Shown here: in pieces, positions 17,883-25,641 of the stretch
How the letters are laid out: the number at the start of each line of letters is the position of its first letter
How positions within the stretch are numbered: the stretch's first letter is position 1
From: Erwinia oleae
GTDB lineage: Bacteria > Pseudomonadota > Gammaproteobacteria > Enterobacterales > Enterobacteriaceae
Length of the DNA stretch: 44,347 nt
Assembly: GCF_000770305.1 (NCBI RefSeq)
Contig: NZ_JNVB01000042.1
Location: 1-44,347 of the forward strand
Reading direction: 5' to 3'
Program-made: the position numbers and the translations under genes
Notes under the pieces: generated by a model
Databases searched by the model: none
Seen by the model: the letters and a program-made list of their open reading frames with translations, nothing else
What the model was told of the DNA's origin: nothing

Positions 17883-17930
17883 GATAACATAGCATGGATG
17901 TTTACTAAGGTATTTTAGAAGGAGTTGAAA

Positions 17931-18785
17931 ATGAGTACCGTAAAAATTAGTCATCCGGTAGGGGTTGGGCAAATAAATAAAAGGCAGGATGTTAAAACTG
18001 TGCAGTCACTACTGAACAGTAATAAGGTTATTACCAATGCATCAAATTCATTGGTAATAGACGGATTTATTGGGGAGAAAACCATTGCCAGAATTAGAGA
18101 GTTTCAGGAAAAAATTGTAAAACTCAAAAGTCCTGATGGTATCGTTTCACCCCATGGTCCAACGATGCGCAATTTACATAATCACTCTACTTCTCATGTC
18201 TCAATGACATTTAATGCGAATGAGAAAGTCCTCACAGAAGATATGTACATTAGTGCTGCAAAAGCCTTGAATTGCGAAGTCGCGGCAATTAAAGCTATTG
18301 TCATGACTGAGACAGAGATTAGGGGGCCATTCGATGATCAAGATCGACCAACAATTCTTTTTGAAAAACATTATTTTAGTCGGTTGACTCAAAAGAAATA
18401 TGATGCTTCTCATCCGACTATATCTGGACCCGCAACAATGGATTACGGGACTTTTTCATCACAATATAAAAAGCTTTATGCGGCCATGGAGCTTGATAAA
18501 TTAGCTGCTTATAAGTCAGCCTCATGGGGCGCCTTTCAAATTATGGGGGAAAATTACAGCTCATCAGGTTATTCTGATATTATATCTTTTGTAAAAGGAA
18601 TGGAAACCATCGGCGGACAACTTTTTGCATTTGTAAACCATGTTAAGAATACACCAGTTTTACTACATTCGTTACAAAGTAAGAATTGGAGTGCTTTTGC
18701 AAGGTATTATAATGGTCCTGGGTACAAAAAAAACAAGTATGATGCTAAAATGGGCAGGAACTATGAAAAGTCATTACACCAATAA
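17931..18785 (+). CDS. N-acetylmuramidase-like T6SS effector, copy 2 (intact)
   Basis: A 284-residue protein predicted to cut peptidoglycan glycan chains. Residues about 15-70 resemble a peptidoglycan-binding domain (QDVKTVQSLLNSN, DGFIGEKTIARIREFQ). Residues about 95-284 resemble the N-acetylmuramidase domain of the DUF3380 type, with FEKHYF (Glu145 is a candidate catalytic acid), SASWGAFQIMG, QLFAFVNHVKN and FARYYNGPGY. There is no signal peptide, as expected for cargo delivered by the T6SS. The ATG at 17931 follows AAGGAG. It lies between hcp copy 2 and a candidate immunity gene. Compared with the copy at 14024, the first 130 residues are almost identical but the catalytic domain has diverged. 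Confidence 0.82.
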   Translation: MSTVKISHPVGVGQINKRQDVKTVQSLLNSNKVITNASNSLVIDGFIGEKTIARIREFQEKIVKLKSPDGIVSPHGPTMRNLHNHSTSHVSMTFNANEKVLTEDMYISAAKALNCEVAAIKAIVMTETEIRGPFDDQDRPTILFEKHYFSRLTQKKYDASHPTISGPATMDYGTFSSQYKKLYAAMELDKLAAYKSASWGAFQIMGENYSSSGYSDIISFVKGMETIGGQLFAFVNHVKNTPVLLHSLQSKNWSAFARYYNGPGYKKNKYDAKMGRNYEKSLHQ

Positions 18786-18798
18786 AAGGATGTTCCGT

Positions 18799-19356
18799 AT
18801 GAAACTTATATCCCCAATATTTATTTTTTTATGTTTTTTTTCCCCAATATCTATGGCGACGATAATTTTAAAGCCTGGTACACCAAATAATATCGAGAGA
18901 AATATTGAAAACGAAGATGCCTTTGTAAATATTAAAAATATTGAAGTGGATGCAAAGCAATCGTTCGATGTTTTTAATAATAAGGACGAGATAGGGTCTA
19001 TTACTCCTGTATCTGGAATGATGCAGGACATTAAATCAGTTTGCTTTATCCGGTGGTCATCGGTAGGTAAAAATTTGCCGAATGTAATCCCTACCATAGG
19101 TTACGGATTATGGGAAACTGTAACCTGTGATAAAGTTACTGGTATAGGGGTTATTTCAAATAGCAATGATGCTGATGTTAAAATAGGTGTTATATATAAT
19201 GTTTATTCAAACAGCTCAGAAGGATCGACCGTAGTGATTTTCAACTTAAATACTGTTAATTTTGTCCTGAGCATGGATAAAGTTCTTACAGAGAAAATAC
19301 AGGGGAAAAACATAAAAAATATCGTTGAACTCAGAAGGTTTTATAAAGTATTTTAA
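18799..19356 (+). CDS. Putative exported immunity protein for muramidase copy 2
   Basis: A 185-residue protein with a signal peptide (MKLISPIFIFLCFFSPISMA) starting 13 bases after the effector stop. AAAGGA at 18785-18790 favours ATG 18799 over ATG 18790; the frame is open further upstream only inside the effector gene. It is a diverged paralogue of the protein at 14888-15430 (shared IPTIG, DVKIGVIYNV, ELRR). The divergence runs in parallel with that of the effector catalytic domains, as expected for matched pairs. Confidence 0.7.
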   Translation: MKLISPIFIFLCFFSPISMATIILKPGTPNNIERNIENEDAFVNIKNIEVDAKQSFDVFNNKDEIGSITPVSGMMQDIKSVCFIRWSSVGKNLPNVIPTIGYGLWETVTCDKVTGIGVISNSNDADVKIGVIYNVYSNSSEGSTVVIFNLNTVNFVLSMDKVLTEKIQGKNIKNIVELRRFYKVF

Positions 19357-19589
19357 CGTAGATATTTTTATGAAAGTGTTACTTAAAAGTGCTTTAACTA
19401 TTTTATTTCGATGAGGTTTTCTAAAAAGGTAGACTTTTTTGTAAGCTACTTGTGGGGTATTTAGGTGAGATAGATATAATTTTATTGACCAATAGTAATG
19501 TTAACTAACTTCGATTTTTATGCTTAAAATGTGAGCAATTGCGTCTTACTGAGTGATCTTTATAGGTAATTGACAGGTGAACGTAATAA

Positions 19590-19990
19590 ATGAGATATTT
19601 AAAAACTTCTCTGCTGGCCGTTTTCTTTATATTCACGACAGCACAGATTGCGCTGAGTTAATAATCCCCCTGAATATAAATAGATTGTAAATATTCCTTG
19701 ATGGTCATCTTTTTTTCAACTTTTTAATAATAAGGGCGAGATAGGATCTATTACTCCTCTATCTGGAATGATACAGAACATTAAATCAGTTTTTTTATCA
19801 GGTGGTACTCAGTAGATAGGAATGTACCGGATGTTATCCCTAAAATAGGTTACGGGTTACGGGTTACGGGTTACGGGTTACGGGTTACGGGTTACGGGTT
19901 ATGGGAGACAGGAACGTGTGATAAAATGACTGTTATAGGGGTTATTTTCAAATCCGTAATTACAGACATTCTCGTCGATATTTTATCAAG
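19590..19990 (+). pseudogene. Decayed third copy of the immunity gene
   Basis: ATG 19590 opens a signal-peptide-like segment (MRYLKTSLLAVFFIFTTAQ) that stops at TAA 19659. From about 19720 the DNA closely follows the gene at 18799 (AATAATAAGG, TCTATTACTCCT, TCTGGAATGAT, ATTAAATCAGTTT, GTGTGATAAAATGACTG), with stops and indels. A heptamer repeat has expanded inside it (19848-19903). It is a non-functional remnant. Confidence 0.75.
19848..19903 (+). repeat. Seven-base tandem repeat GGTTACG
   Basis: Seven perfect GGTTACG units (19848-19896) and an eighth variant unit GGTTATG (19897-19903). In the intact paralogue the same place has only GGTTACG followed by GATTATG, so the array grew by slippage inside the decayed gene. 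Confidence 0.95.
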
Positions 19991-20207
19991 GATTTACAAA
20001 AGGTAGGCGACCAATGGAGTCTGGAATGACTAATAATAGCGAGGCTTTAATAAGTTATATCGAAAGTACGCCTGGTATCAGTAGTTATGAAAAGGGCGTC
20101 AGTGAGCTAATTAACTGCTGCACATGATACTGCTGTAAACGATTGCATCGTGAGAACTAACAGCGAGAGAGCTTATTTTCTAAAATGAATGCCTTGCTAA
20201 TTTCTGA

Positions 20208-20250
20208 GCTGGGGCTTGATAAATTGGTTATCCATAAGTCTGCTGCCTGT
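20208..20250 (+). pseudogene. Small remnant of a muramidase effector gene
   Basis: A segment of about 40 bases with GCTTGATAAATT and ATAAGTC matches the part of the muramidase gene coding ELDKLAAYKSAS (about 18487-18525). No open frame surrounds it. Between this and the immunity remnant (20000-20200) a 37-codon frame at about 20013 is visible, but nothing in it is recognisable. Confidence 0.45.
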
Positions 20251-20330
20251 AAAATGCCGAATATATTCAATATAAAATAATTTATAGTAGTTTTACATTA
20301 GTTAAATATTGCAAATGTTTATATCAAAAT

Positions 20331-20358
20331 TTAAGACGGCAGGCATTTTTTTTATAAT
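20331..20358 (+). promoter_or_regulatory. Candidate sigma-70 promoter for the metallopeptidase operon
   Basis: TTAAGA (20331-20336), a 16-base spacer and a perfect TATAAT (20353-20358), about 30 bases before the start codon of the metallopeptidase gene. The -35 matches consensus at four of six positions. Confidence 0.4.
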
Positions 20359-20387
20359 TTCAAGCTTGTAATCAACAGGGAGTAACT

Positions 20388-20930
20388 ATGCCAATACTGA
20401 AAGAAGGAAACTCCAGAGCGTTAACCGCGGGTGAGAAATTGTTGGCGATGAAAATATTTGGTGATGCAATACATTATCAGTCGGTCAAAATTCATAACGG
20501 CAGTTATCTGCCCTTCAATATGCAGTCTCAGGATGTGGCAATGACACCAAATGGTGAAATTTACTTCAGAGAACCACACTATATGGATGATTTCTCGACA
20601 TCAGAATCGCGATATATTCACTGGTTTATTCATGAAATGGTGCATGTGCTTCAACACCAGCTTGGTATGAATGTCAGAACGCGTGGCGCGTTTAGTTGGG
20701 CAGTAAACTATAAATACACATTACCACCAGATAAGATTTTATCAGAGTATGGGATGGAGCAGCAGGCTTCTATTATTGCTGACTACTTTTATCTGACGCA
20801 CTTCGGTAAAGATAATTTTCAAGAAATAATGAGCTTTGAGGGCATTGTCGGGCCAGATCTTTTGGATAAATACAGAAACAGTCTCAGCGTATTTCTTGCA
20901 AATCCGGGTGATAAAAAGGCATTTTTATGA
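20388..20930 (+). CDS. Putative zincin metallopeptidase T6SS effector
   Basis: A 180-residue protein without signal peptide. It has a zinc-metallopeptidase motif HEMVH (residues 82-86, extended HEMVHVLQHQ) and a downstream Glu124 in YGMEQQASIIADYF, a plausible third zinc ligand. The N-terminal half (GEIYFREPHYMDDFS, YIHWFIHEMVH) resembles a family of T6SS/Rhs-associated putative peptidases often labelled as Rhs or Vgr-related proteins. AGGGAG precedes the ATG. The next gene overlaps by four bases and codes for a lipoprotein. The target is unknown; the lipoprotein immunity candidates suggest action in the periplasm. Confidence 0.7.
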   Translation: MPILKEGNSRALTAGEKLLAMKIFGDAIHYQSVKIHNGSYLPFNMQSQDVAMTPNGEIYFREPHYMDDFSTSESRYIHWFIHEMVHVLQHQLGMNVRTRGAFSWAVNYKYTLPPDKILSEYGMEQQASIIADYFYLTHFGKDNFQEIMSFEGIVGPDLLDKYRNSLSVFLANPGDKKAFL

Positions 20931-21334
20931 AAATCAAATACATTATTCTGGTAACAATATTCCTGCTGGCAGGATGCCACCTCGAACGTCCCTGGTTTAC
21001 TGTTATGAAAGTCAGGATTGAAAATAACCAGCCATGCTTTTTAATCCCTGAAAATGCAGCCCGTGCTGATGAAACTCTGCAAAGCCATGGCGTTATGGTC
21101 GAGCGTCATGAGGGAGGAAAATGGCAGGTGATCTCACCACCATCGACAACGTCTCCAGTAAGAAACGTCAGGGCGGGCGAGTGTACGCGCTGGGAGGGGA
21201 CTACCTGGACTGCCGGGGAATATTCGGCTCTGATGCGTGTTGATAATATTTCCACCGAAAACACCGTGCGCTACGCAGTAAAGTTTTATCTTACCGAAGA
21301 CGCCTCTGGTCAGTTGAGCGTCATTAATAAATAA
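20927..21334 (+). CDS. Putative immunity lipoprotein 1 for the metallopeptidase
   Basis: A 135-residue lipoprotein with a lipobox ending in LLAGCHLE, overlapping the effector by ATGA, so the two are translationally coupled. The mature part has VRIENNQPCFLIPENAARA, ECTRWEGT and FYLTEDASGQLSVINK. It is closely similar to the next gene. It resembles proteins annotated as putative T6SS immunity periplasmic lipoproteins; that assignment is from memory. Confidence 0.72.
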   Translation: MKIKYIILVTIFLLAGCHLERPWFTVMKVRIENNQPCFLIPENAARADETLQSHGVMVERHEGGKWQVISPPSTTSPVRNVRAGECTRWEGTTWTAGEYSALMRVDNISTENTVRYAVKFYLTEDASGQLSVINK

Positions 21335-21408
21335 CTGCCTGCCTGAAACGAGCTGTGGTGCCTGAAGAACTCGCCCTTTTACAATCTCGGGGCAAAAAAA
21401 GGACTTTT

Positions 21409-21816
21409 ATGAAATGCATCTGCATGGTTCCGGCAATCATCTTCCTGCTGGCAGGATGCCACTTTGGCGAACCCAGGTACGGGGTCATGAAGGTGAAGAT
21501 TGAAAATAACCAACCCTGTTTTTTAATCCCTGAAAATGCCGCACGCGCTGGTCAAATCTTACGTAGCAATGGCGTGACGGTTTCCCGCCGCGAAGGAGCG
21601 AAATGGCAGGTGATCTCTCCGTCAGCGGCTGCCACGCCCGCAAGAGATGTCAAACCGGGTGAATGCACGCGCTGGGAGGGTACTCCCTGGGGAGCCGGAG
21701 AATATGGCACCTTGATGCGCATTGATAGCGTCTCCACCGAAGATACGGTGCGCTACCTTGCAGAATTTTATCTTACCGAAGACGCGTCAGGCCAACTGAG
21801 CGTCATCAATAAATAA
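21409..21816 (+). CDS. Putative immunity lipoprotein 2 (paralogue)
   Basis: A 135-residue paralogue of the preceding gene: lipobox LLAGCHFG, KIENNQPCFLIPENAARAG, GECTRWEGTPW and the identical C-terminus ASGQLSVINK. The frame is open upstream to a GTG, but AAGGA before ATG 21409 and the signal sequence starting there (MKCICMVPAIIFLLAGC) fix the start. It may protect against a variant of the same effector family, so it can be read as an orphan immunity gene. Confidence 0.7.
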   Translation: MKCICMVPAIIFLLAGCHFGEPRYGVMKVKIENNQPCFLIPENAARAGQILRSNGVTVSRREGAKWQVISPSAAATPARDVKPGECTRWEGTPWGAGEYGTLMRIDSVSTEDTVRYLAEFYLTEDASGQLSVINK

Positions 21817-21902
21817 TCGCCCGCCTGCACCCCCGTTCGTAGGCTGCGGCAATGCATAAAGTACTCGCCCTCCAATAATCGTTTTTGCGCCTGTTTTCAC
21901 CA

Positions 21903-21935
21903 TGGATGTAACTCATGGAACAGGCTTTACATCCA
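21903..21935. promoter_or_regulatory. Nine-base inverted repeat upstream of tagH
   Basis: TGGATGTAA (21903-21911) and TTACATCCA (21927-21935) are perfect reverse complements 15 bases apart, ending just before the tagH ribosome-binding site (AGGA, 21940-21943). It may be an operator for a dimeric regulator or a leader RNA stem-loop. It marks the return from the AT-rich island to the GC-rich core. Confidence 0.4.
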
Positions 21936-21950
21936 ATGCAGGAATCCGTT

Positions 21951-23810
21951 ATGCGATTTACGATAATAGCGAATAAACCGGGTCACCAGCCGCCGCAGAG
22001 CAGTTTCGACTTTGCGCCGCCGGGCGGCACTGTAGGCCGCGGGCCTAAAAATAACCTTGTGCTGCCGGACGATAAACGCACCATCTCCCGCCTTCAGGCG
22101 CTGGTGCATATCAACGCCGAGGGCGAATGTCGCATCACCAATCGCGGCAATGTCACACAGGTTCATCTCAACGATATTCCGCTGGCGCGTGGGCGTCAGG
22201 TGGAGTTGCAGGAGGGCGACGTTCTCACGATTGATGAGTACCGTATCCAGGTCAGCGAACTCTCCGCCAGCGTGCCGCAGGCTGCGCCGGTAGTGCAGCC
22301 TGTCGTCGCGCAGCAGCCCGCTCCGCAACCGGCGGCAACGGAAAGCACGCCTGCCGCGATCCCCAGTGAAATCTGGGACAGCCTGGCGCAGGAGTTCTCA
22401 ATTACCGATAACCTTTCCAGCCGCAGCAAGCCCGCGCCGGTCAGCGGCAACCCGCTCACCGAAGGGCCGACGCCGGATCGCAATCCGGTCGATCCGCTGG
22501 CGCAGTTCAGTTCCGCCGATCTGAATCTGGATCGCCGCGAAAGCACGCCGGATGCGCTGTTTAACGAGGATCCTCTGTTTAAACAGCAGAGCATTTTCGA
22601 TGACAGCACGCCAAGCACGCTGCTTCAGCAGCCTGCCGCCACACCGCAACAGCCGGTAAAAGGTCATGACGAGGTCGATCCGCTGGCGCTGTTCGGCGGC
22701 GGCGGCGGGGCGCCTCAACAAACCCACCGCGATGACCCGCTGGGCCTGATGATGGGCAATGCGGTGCCGCTGACGCCGCCGGAAGGGCAGACAGCGAAGC
22801 AGACCGACAACGATGTCAATCTCCAGGGCGGGACGTCGTCAACGGCGATTCCCGCGCAGCCGGACGCATTGAACAATTCGCCGCTCTTCGATGCGCAGCC
22901 GGACGCATTGAACAACTCGCCGCTCTTTGCCGCGCAGCCGGACGCATTGAGCAATTCGCCGCTTTTCAACGAGCCGCAGGAAGCAGGCCAACGCACGCCC
23001 CCTGCTGACGAGCTACCGCAGGCCTCGCCGCTGTTTGAGGAGCGCGCCGCGCAGCCCGACTACGGCGGCATCACGCTGCCGACGCCGCAGGCGGTTGCCC
23101 GCAATACCACGCCGCCGCCGAAAGGGCGTCTGCGTATCGATCCGGTTTCCGAGCCGGTTTCACATCAGGCCAGTGCGGCTTCCAGCGGCGACATGCTGGA
23201 AGGCGAACTGCTTGATGCGCTGATTGGCGGTATGGGACTGAACGATCTCCAACCCACGCCGCGTTTCGATCGCGACTCAATGCAGGAGCTGGGCCAGATG
23301 CTCAGCATGTTTTCGCAGGGCACCGTGGCGCTGCTCTCGTCGCGCTCGATCCTCAAGCGCGGCGTTAAAGCAGAAATGACGGTGATCCTTGACGAGGCCA
23401 ACAACCCGTTCAAGCTGTTGCCGTCGGGCAAGTCGGTGCTGATGCAGATGTTCGGCAGCCGCATGCCGGGTTTTATGCCGCCGAAACAGTCGGTGCGCGA
23501 TGCGCTGGTGGATCTCCAGGCGCACCAGTTGGGCATGATCGCCGGGATCCGCGCCATTATCGCGTCAATGCTTCAGTCGTTTAACCCACAGCAGCTTGAG
23601 GAAGAAGCGCGTCAGGAGGGCATCACCTCGCGCCTGTCGCTGCCGGGCAGCCGCAAGGCCGCGCTGTGGGATCACTTCACCAAACGCTACGGCGAAACGG
23701 CAGGTGAAATTGAAGATGACTTCCATACGCTGTTTGGCGAAGCCTTCTTACATGCTTACGACATGGAAGTGAATCAGTACAAAGACTCTCAAATCAGATC
23801 GGAAGAATAA
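21951..23810 (+). CDS. tagH: T6SS FHA-domain protein TagH
   Basis: An FHA protein binds phosphothreonine; in T6SS loci with PpkA and PppA the FHA protein is the phosphorylated switch that promotes assembly. The 619-residue product begins with an FHA domain (residues about 5-95: GGTVGRGPKNNLVLPDD, then RTISRLQALVHI). A long Pro/Gln/Ala-rich linker follows, with a threefold 13-residue repeat (AQPDALNNSPLF type). It ends in the ImpI/VasC-type C-terminal domain (LGQMLSMFSQGTVALLSSRS, NPFKLLPSGKSVLMQMFG). AGGA at 21940 supports ATG 21951 over an in-frame ATG at 21915. It overlaps pppA by one base. Confidence 0.92.
   Translation: MRFTIIANKPGHQPPQSSFDFAPPGGTVGRGPKNNLVLPDDKRTISRLQALVHINAEGECRITNRGNVTQVHLNDIPLARGRQVELQEGDVLTIDEYRIQVSELSASVPQAAPVVQPVVAQQPAPQPAATESTPAAIPSEIWDSLAQEFSITDNLSSRSKPAPVSGNPLTEGPTPDRNPVDPLAQFSSADLNLDRRESTPDALFNEDPLFKQQSIFDDSTPSTLLQQPAATPQQPVKGHDEVDPLALFGGGGGAPQQTHRDDPLGLMMGNAVPLTPPEGQTAKQTDNDVNLQGGTSSTAIPAQPDALNNSPLFDAQPDALNNSPLFAAQPDALSNSPLFNEPQEAGQRTPPADELPQASPLFEERAAQPDYGGITLPTPQAVARNTTPPPKGRLRIDPVSEPVSHQASAASSGDMLEGELLDALIGGMGLNDLQPTPRFDRDSMQELGQMLSMFSQGTVALLSSRSILKRGVKAEMTVILDEANNPFKLLPSGKSVLMQMFGSRMPGFMPPKQSVRDALVDLQAHQLGMIAGIRAIIASMLQSFNPQQLEEEARQEGITSRLSLPGSRKAALWDHFTKRYGETAGEIEDDFHTLFGEAFLHAYDMEVNQYKDSQIRSEE
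22854..22970 (+). repeat. Three 39-base tandem repeats in tagH
   Basis: Units 22854-22892, 22893-22931 and 22932-22970 each code for 13 residues of the form AQPDALNNSPLFx. They differ by only a few bases, which suggests recent expansion in the linker between the FHA and C-terminal domains. Confidence 0.9.
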
Positions 23811-24604
23811 TGAATATCACCCTTGCCTCTATGTCGAATCAGGGCGCCCGCGACAGCAATCAGGACCAGACCGGCGAGCGCATCGGCGAGCGCTCCGCCT
23901 GCTTTGTGGTCTGTGACGGCGTGGCCGGCCTGCCCGGCGGCGATGTCGCGGCGGAGCTGGCGCGCAACACCATCCTGGAACGCTTCGACGGCGACCAGCA
24001 TCTCAATGCGCAGAGCATTCGTCGCTATGTTAACGATGCCAATCGCGCCATTCGCCAGCAGCAAAAGGCGACCAGCGATTACAAACGCATGGGCACCACG
24101 CTGGTCAGCTTATTCATCGACAGAGATTACGAGCTGGCCTACTGGGCGCACGCGGGCGACAGCCGCCTCTATCTATTTCGCCGCGGCTATCTGTACGAGG
24201 TCACGACCGACCACAGCCTGGTGCAGCAGATGAAGGATGCCGGGCATCCCACCGAGGGCATCAACAGCAATATGCTCTATTTCGCACTGGGAATGGGCGA
24301 TGAAGAGCGCGACGCCAGCTACAGCGACGTGGTACCCATTGAAGATGGCGATGCGTTTCTGCTCTGTACCGATGGCTTCTGGCATGGACTGACGCCGAAT
24401 CATATGCAGCAGTCGCTGCACATGGTTAACACGCCTGCCGAATGGCTGACGCTGATGCAGGAGGTGATCCGTAAAAACGATCGTGAATCCTCCGGTAGTC
24501 AGGACAATTACAGCGCCGTCGCCGTCTGGATAGGCGACCCGCAAGACACCACGCTGCTGCACTCTTTATCAGAAGCAGCCCAGTTTTTTCCTCTTCGTGA
24601 TTAA
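23810..24604 (+). CDS. pppA: PP2C-type protein phosphatase PppA
   Basis: PppA removes the phosphate that PpkA adds to the FHA protein, turning T6SS assembly down. The 264-residue enzyme has the PP2C motifs in order: RDSNQDQ (metal-binding), FVVCDGVAG (metal-binding), MGTTLVSLF, YWAHAGDSRLYLFR, LLCTDGFW and QDNYSAVAV near the end. These metal-binding aspartates are all present. It is coupled to tagH through TAATG. Confidence 0.93.
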   Translation: MNITLASMSNQGARDSNQDQTGERIGERSACFVVCDGVAGLPGGDVAAELARNTILERFDGDQHLNAQSIRRYVNDANRAIRQQQKATSDYKRMGTTLVSLFIDRDYELAYWAHAGDSRLYLFRRGYLYEVTTDHSLVQQMKDAGHPTEGINSNMLYFALGMGDEERDASYSDVVPIEDGDAFLLCTDGFWHGLTPNHMQQSLHMVNTPAEWLTLMQEVIRKNDRESSGSQDNYSAVAVWIGDPQDTTLLHSLSEAAQFFPLRD

Positions 24605-24626
24605 ATTACGGCCTTCAAGGAACCCT

Positions 24627-25616
24627 ATGAAATATTGGCTAACAGGTGCGTTTTCCCTGCTTATCGCGTCAGGCGCCTGGGCGCAGAATTACAACATCGT
24701 CTCCTCGCCGTCGCTGAAACTGAATATCTGGATCGACAACGTGAAGAGCAACGCGCCGGCAAGCTGGTGCGCCAGTGAGCTGCCGCTGCGCATTGTGGCG
24801 AACGGCAGCAAAGATCCCGCCGTGCTGAATGAGTTTCTGCCGCGAGTCGGTAGCCTGCTGGCGAAACAGTGCGCAAAGCTGACCACTATTCGCTGGCAAA
24901 TGAATGACGGCAGCGGGCAGACGCTGGCGAAAGGCAGCGCCAGCAAAGCACAAAAATGGGCGGTGCAGGTTACGCCGGAAGCAGCGGCGCCGATTGCTGA
25001 ACCCGCCACCGCGTCCGTTCCCGAGCAGGCGCCCGCGGTCGCGCCGGAAACGCTTTCCCCGCCTGCGGACACCACGCCGTGGAGCCAGTTCAGCCTGATG
25101 GACGGCTGCCACTTCCGCACCTGGTGGCGCAGCGGCCAGACCCACGCGCTGTTTGTACCGGCGAAAGACGGCGTGACCTGCGGCAGCGACGGCTGGCTGA
25201 GCGGCGAAAGCCAGATAGAACGTTCAGACTCCCGCGCGGCCAAAAGCCAGCGCGTGATCTTCCTTCAGGGATTCCCGGTAGCCGGCCTGAGCGCGAAAGC
25301 GCTGGGACGCGATCTGCAAATCACCACGGTAAATAACGAGCGCATGGTGCTGAGCGATGAGAAATCGCCGCAGAGCTGGATGCTGGTGCCCTATGCGCCG
25401 ATGCTGAATGGCTGGCAGGCCGATGGCACGGTGGCGATACAGATATCACCCGCTGAGGCCAGCGACGAAAGCGCGCTCAAGGCGCGCCTCGATGAAGTCC
25501 GCAAAGTGTGGTCGCCATATCTTGCAAACGCCAAATCACTGTCGTTCAGGCTGGTTCCCGCGCTGCATCCGCAACTGCGCGATCCCGCTGCTGGCGCGTT
25601 CCGCACCATCAATTAG
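24627..25616 (+). CDS. T6SS-linked exported protein of unknown function
   Basis: A 329-residue protein with a clear signal peptide (MKYWLTGAFSLLIASGAWA, cleavage before QNYN). AAGGA precedes ATG 24627; the frame reaches back into pppA but the signal peptide fixes the start. Residues about 110-150 form an Ala/Pro-rich linker between two parts. The second part has two cysteines (DGCHFRTWW, VTCGSDGW). Its place inside the core operon between pppA and tagJ suggests a periplasmic accessory role. I cannot assign a family. Confidence 0.65.
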   Translation: MKYWLTGAFSLLIASGAWAQNYNIVSSPSLKLNIWIDNVKSNAPASWCASELPLRIVANGSKDPAVLNEFLPRVGSLLAKQCAKLTTIRWQMNDGSGQTLAKGSASKAQKWAVQVTPEAAAPIAEPATASVPEQAPAVAPETLSPPADTTPWSQFSLMDGCHFRTWWRSGQTHALFVPAKDGVTCGSDGWLSGESQIERSDSRAAKSQRVIFLQGFPVAGLSAKALGRDLQITTVNNERMVLSDEKSPQSWMLVPYAPMLNGWQADGTVAIQISPAEASDESALKARLDEVRKVWSPYLANAKSLSFRLVPALHPQLRDPAAGAFRTIN

Positions 25617-25641
25617 TTTATCGTCTGGCTGAGGAAAGGCT

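Larger units (their letters stand above)
17262..18318 (+). repeat. Long direct repeat, copy 2 (hcp and effector front end)
   Basis: Second copy of the segment at 13354-14412. It covers about 105 bases of hcp leader, hcp, the terminator and the first 130 or so codons of the muramidase gene. Single-base differences are few until the catalytic domain, where the copies diverge. Confidence 0.85.

Noticed and set aside
19848-19903. Possible CRISPR array
   Set aside because: The seven-base units are contiguous without spacers; it is a simple tandem repeat.
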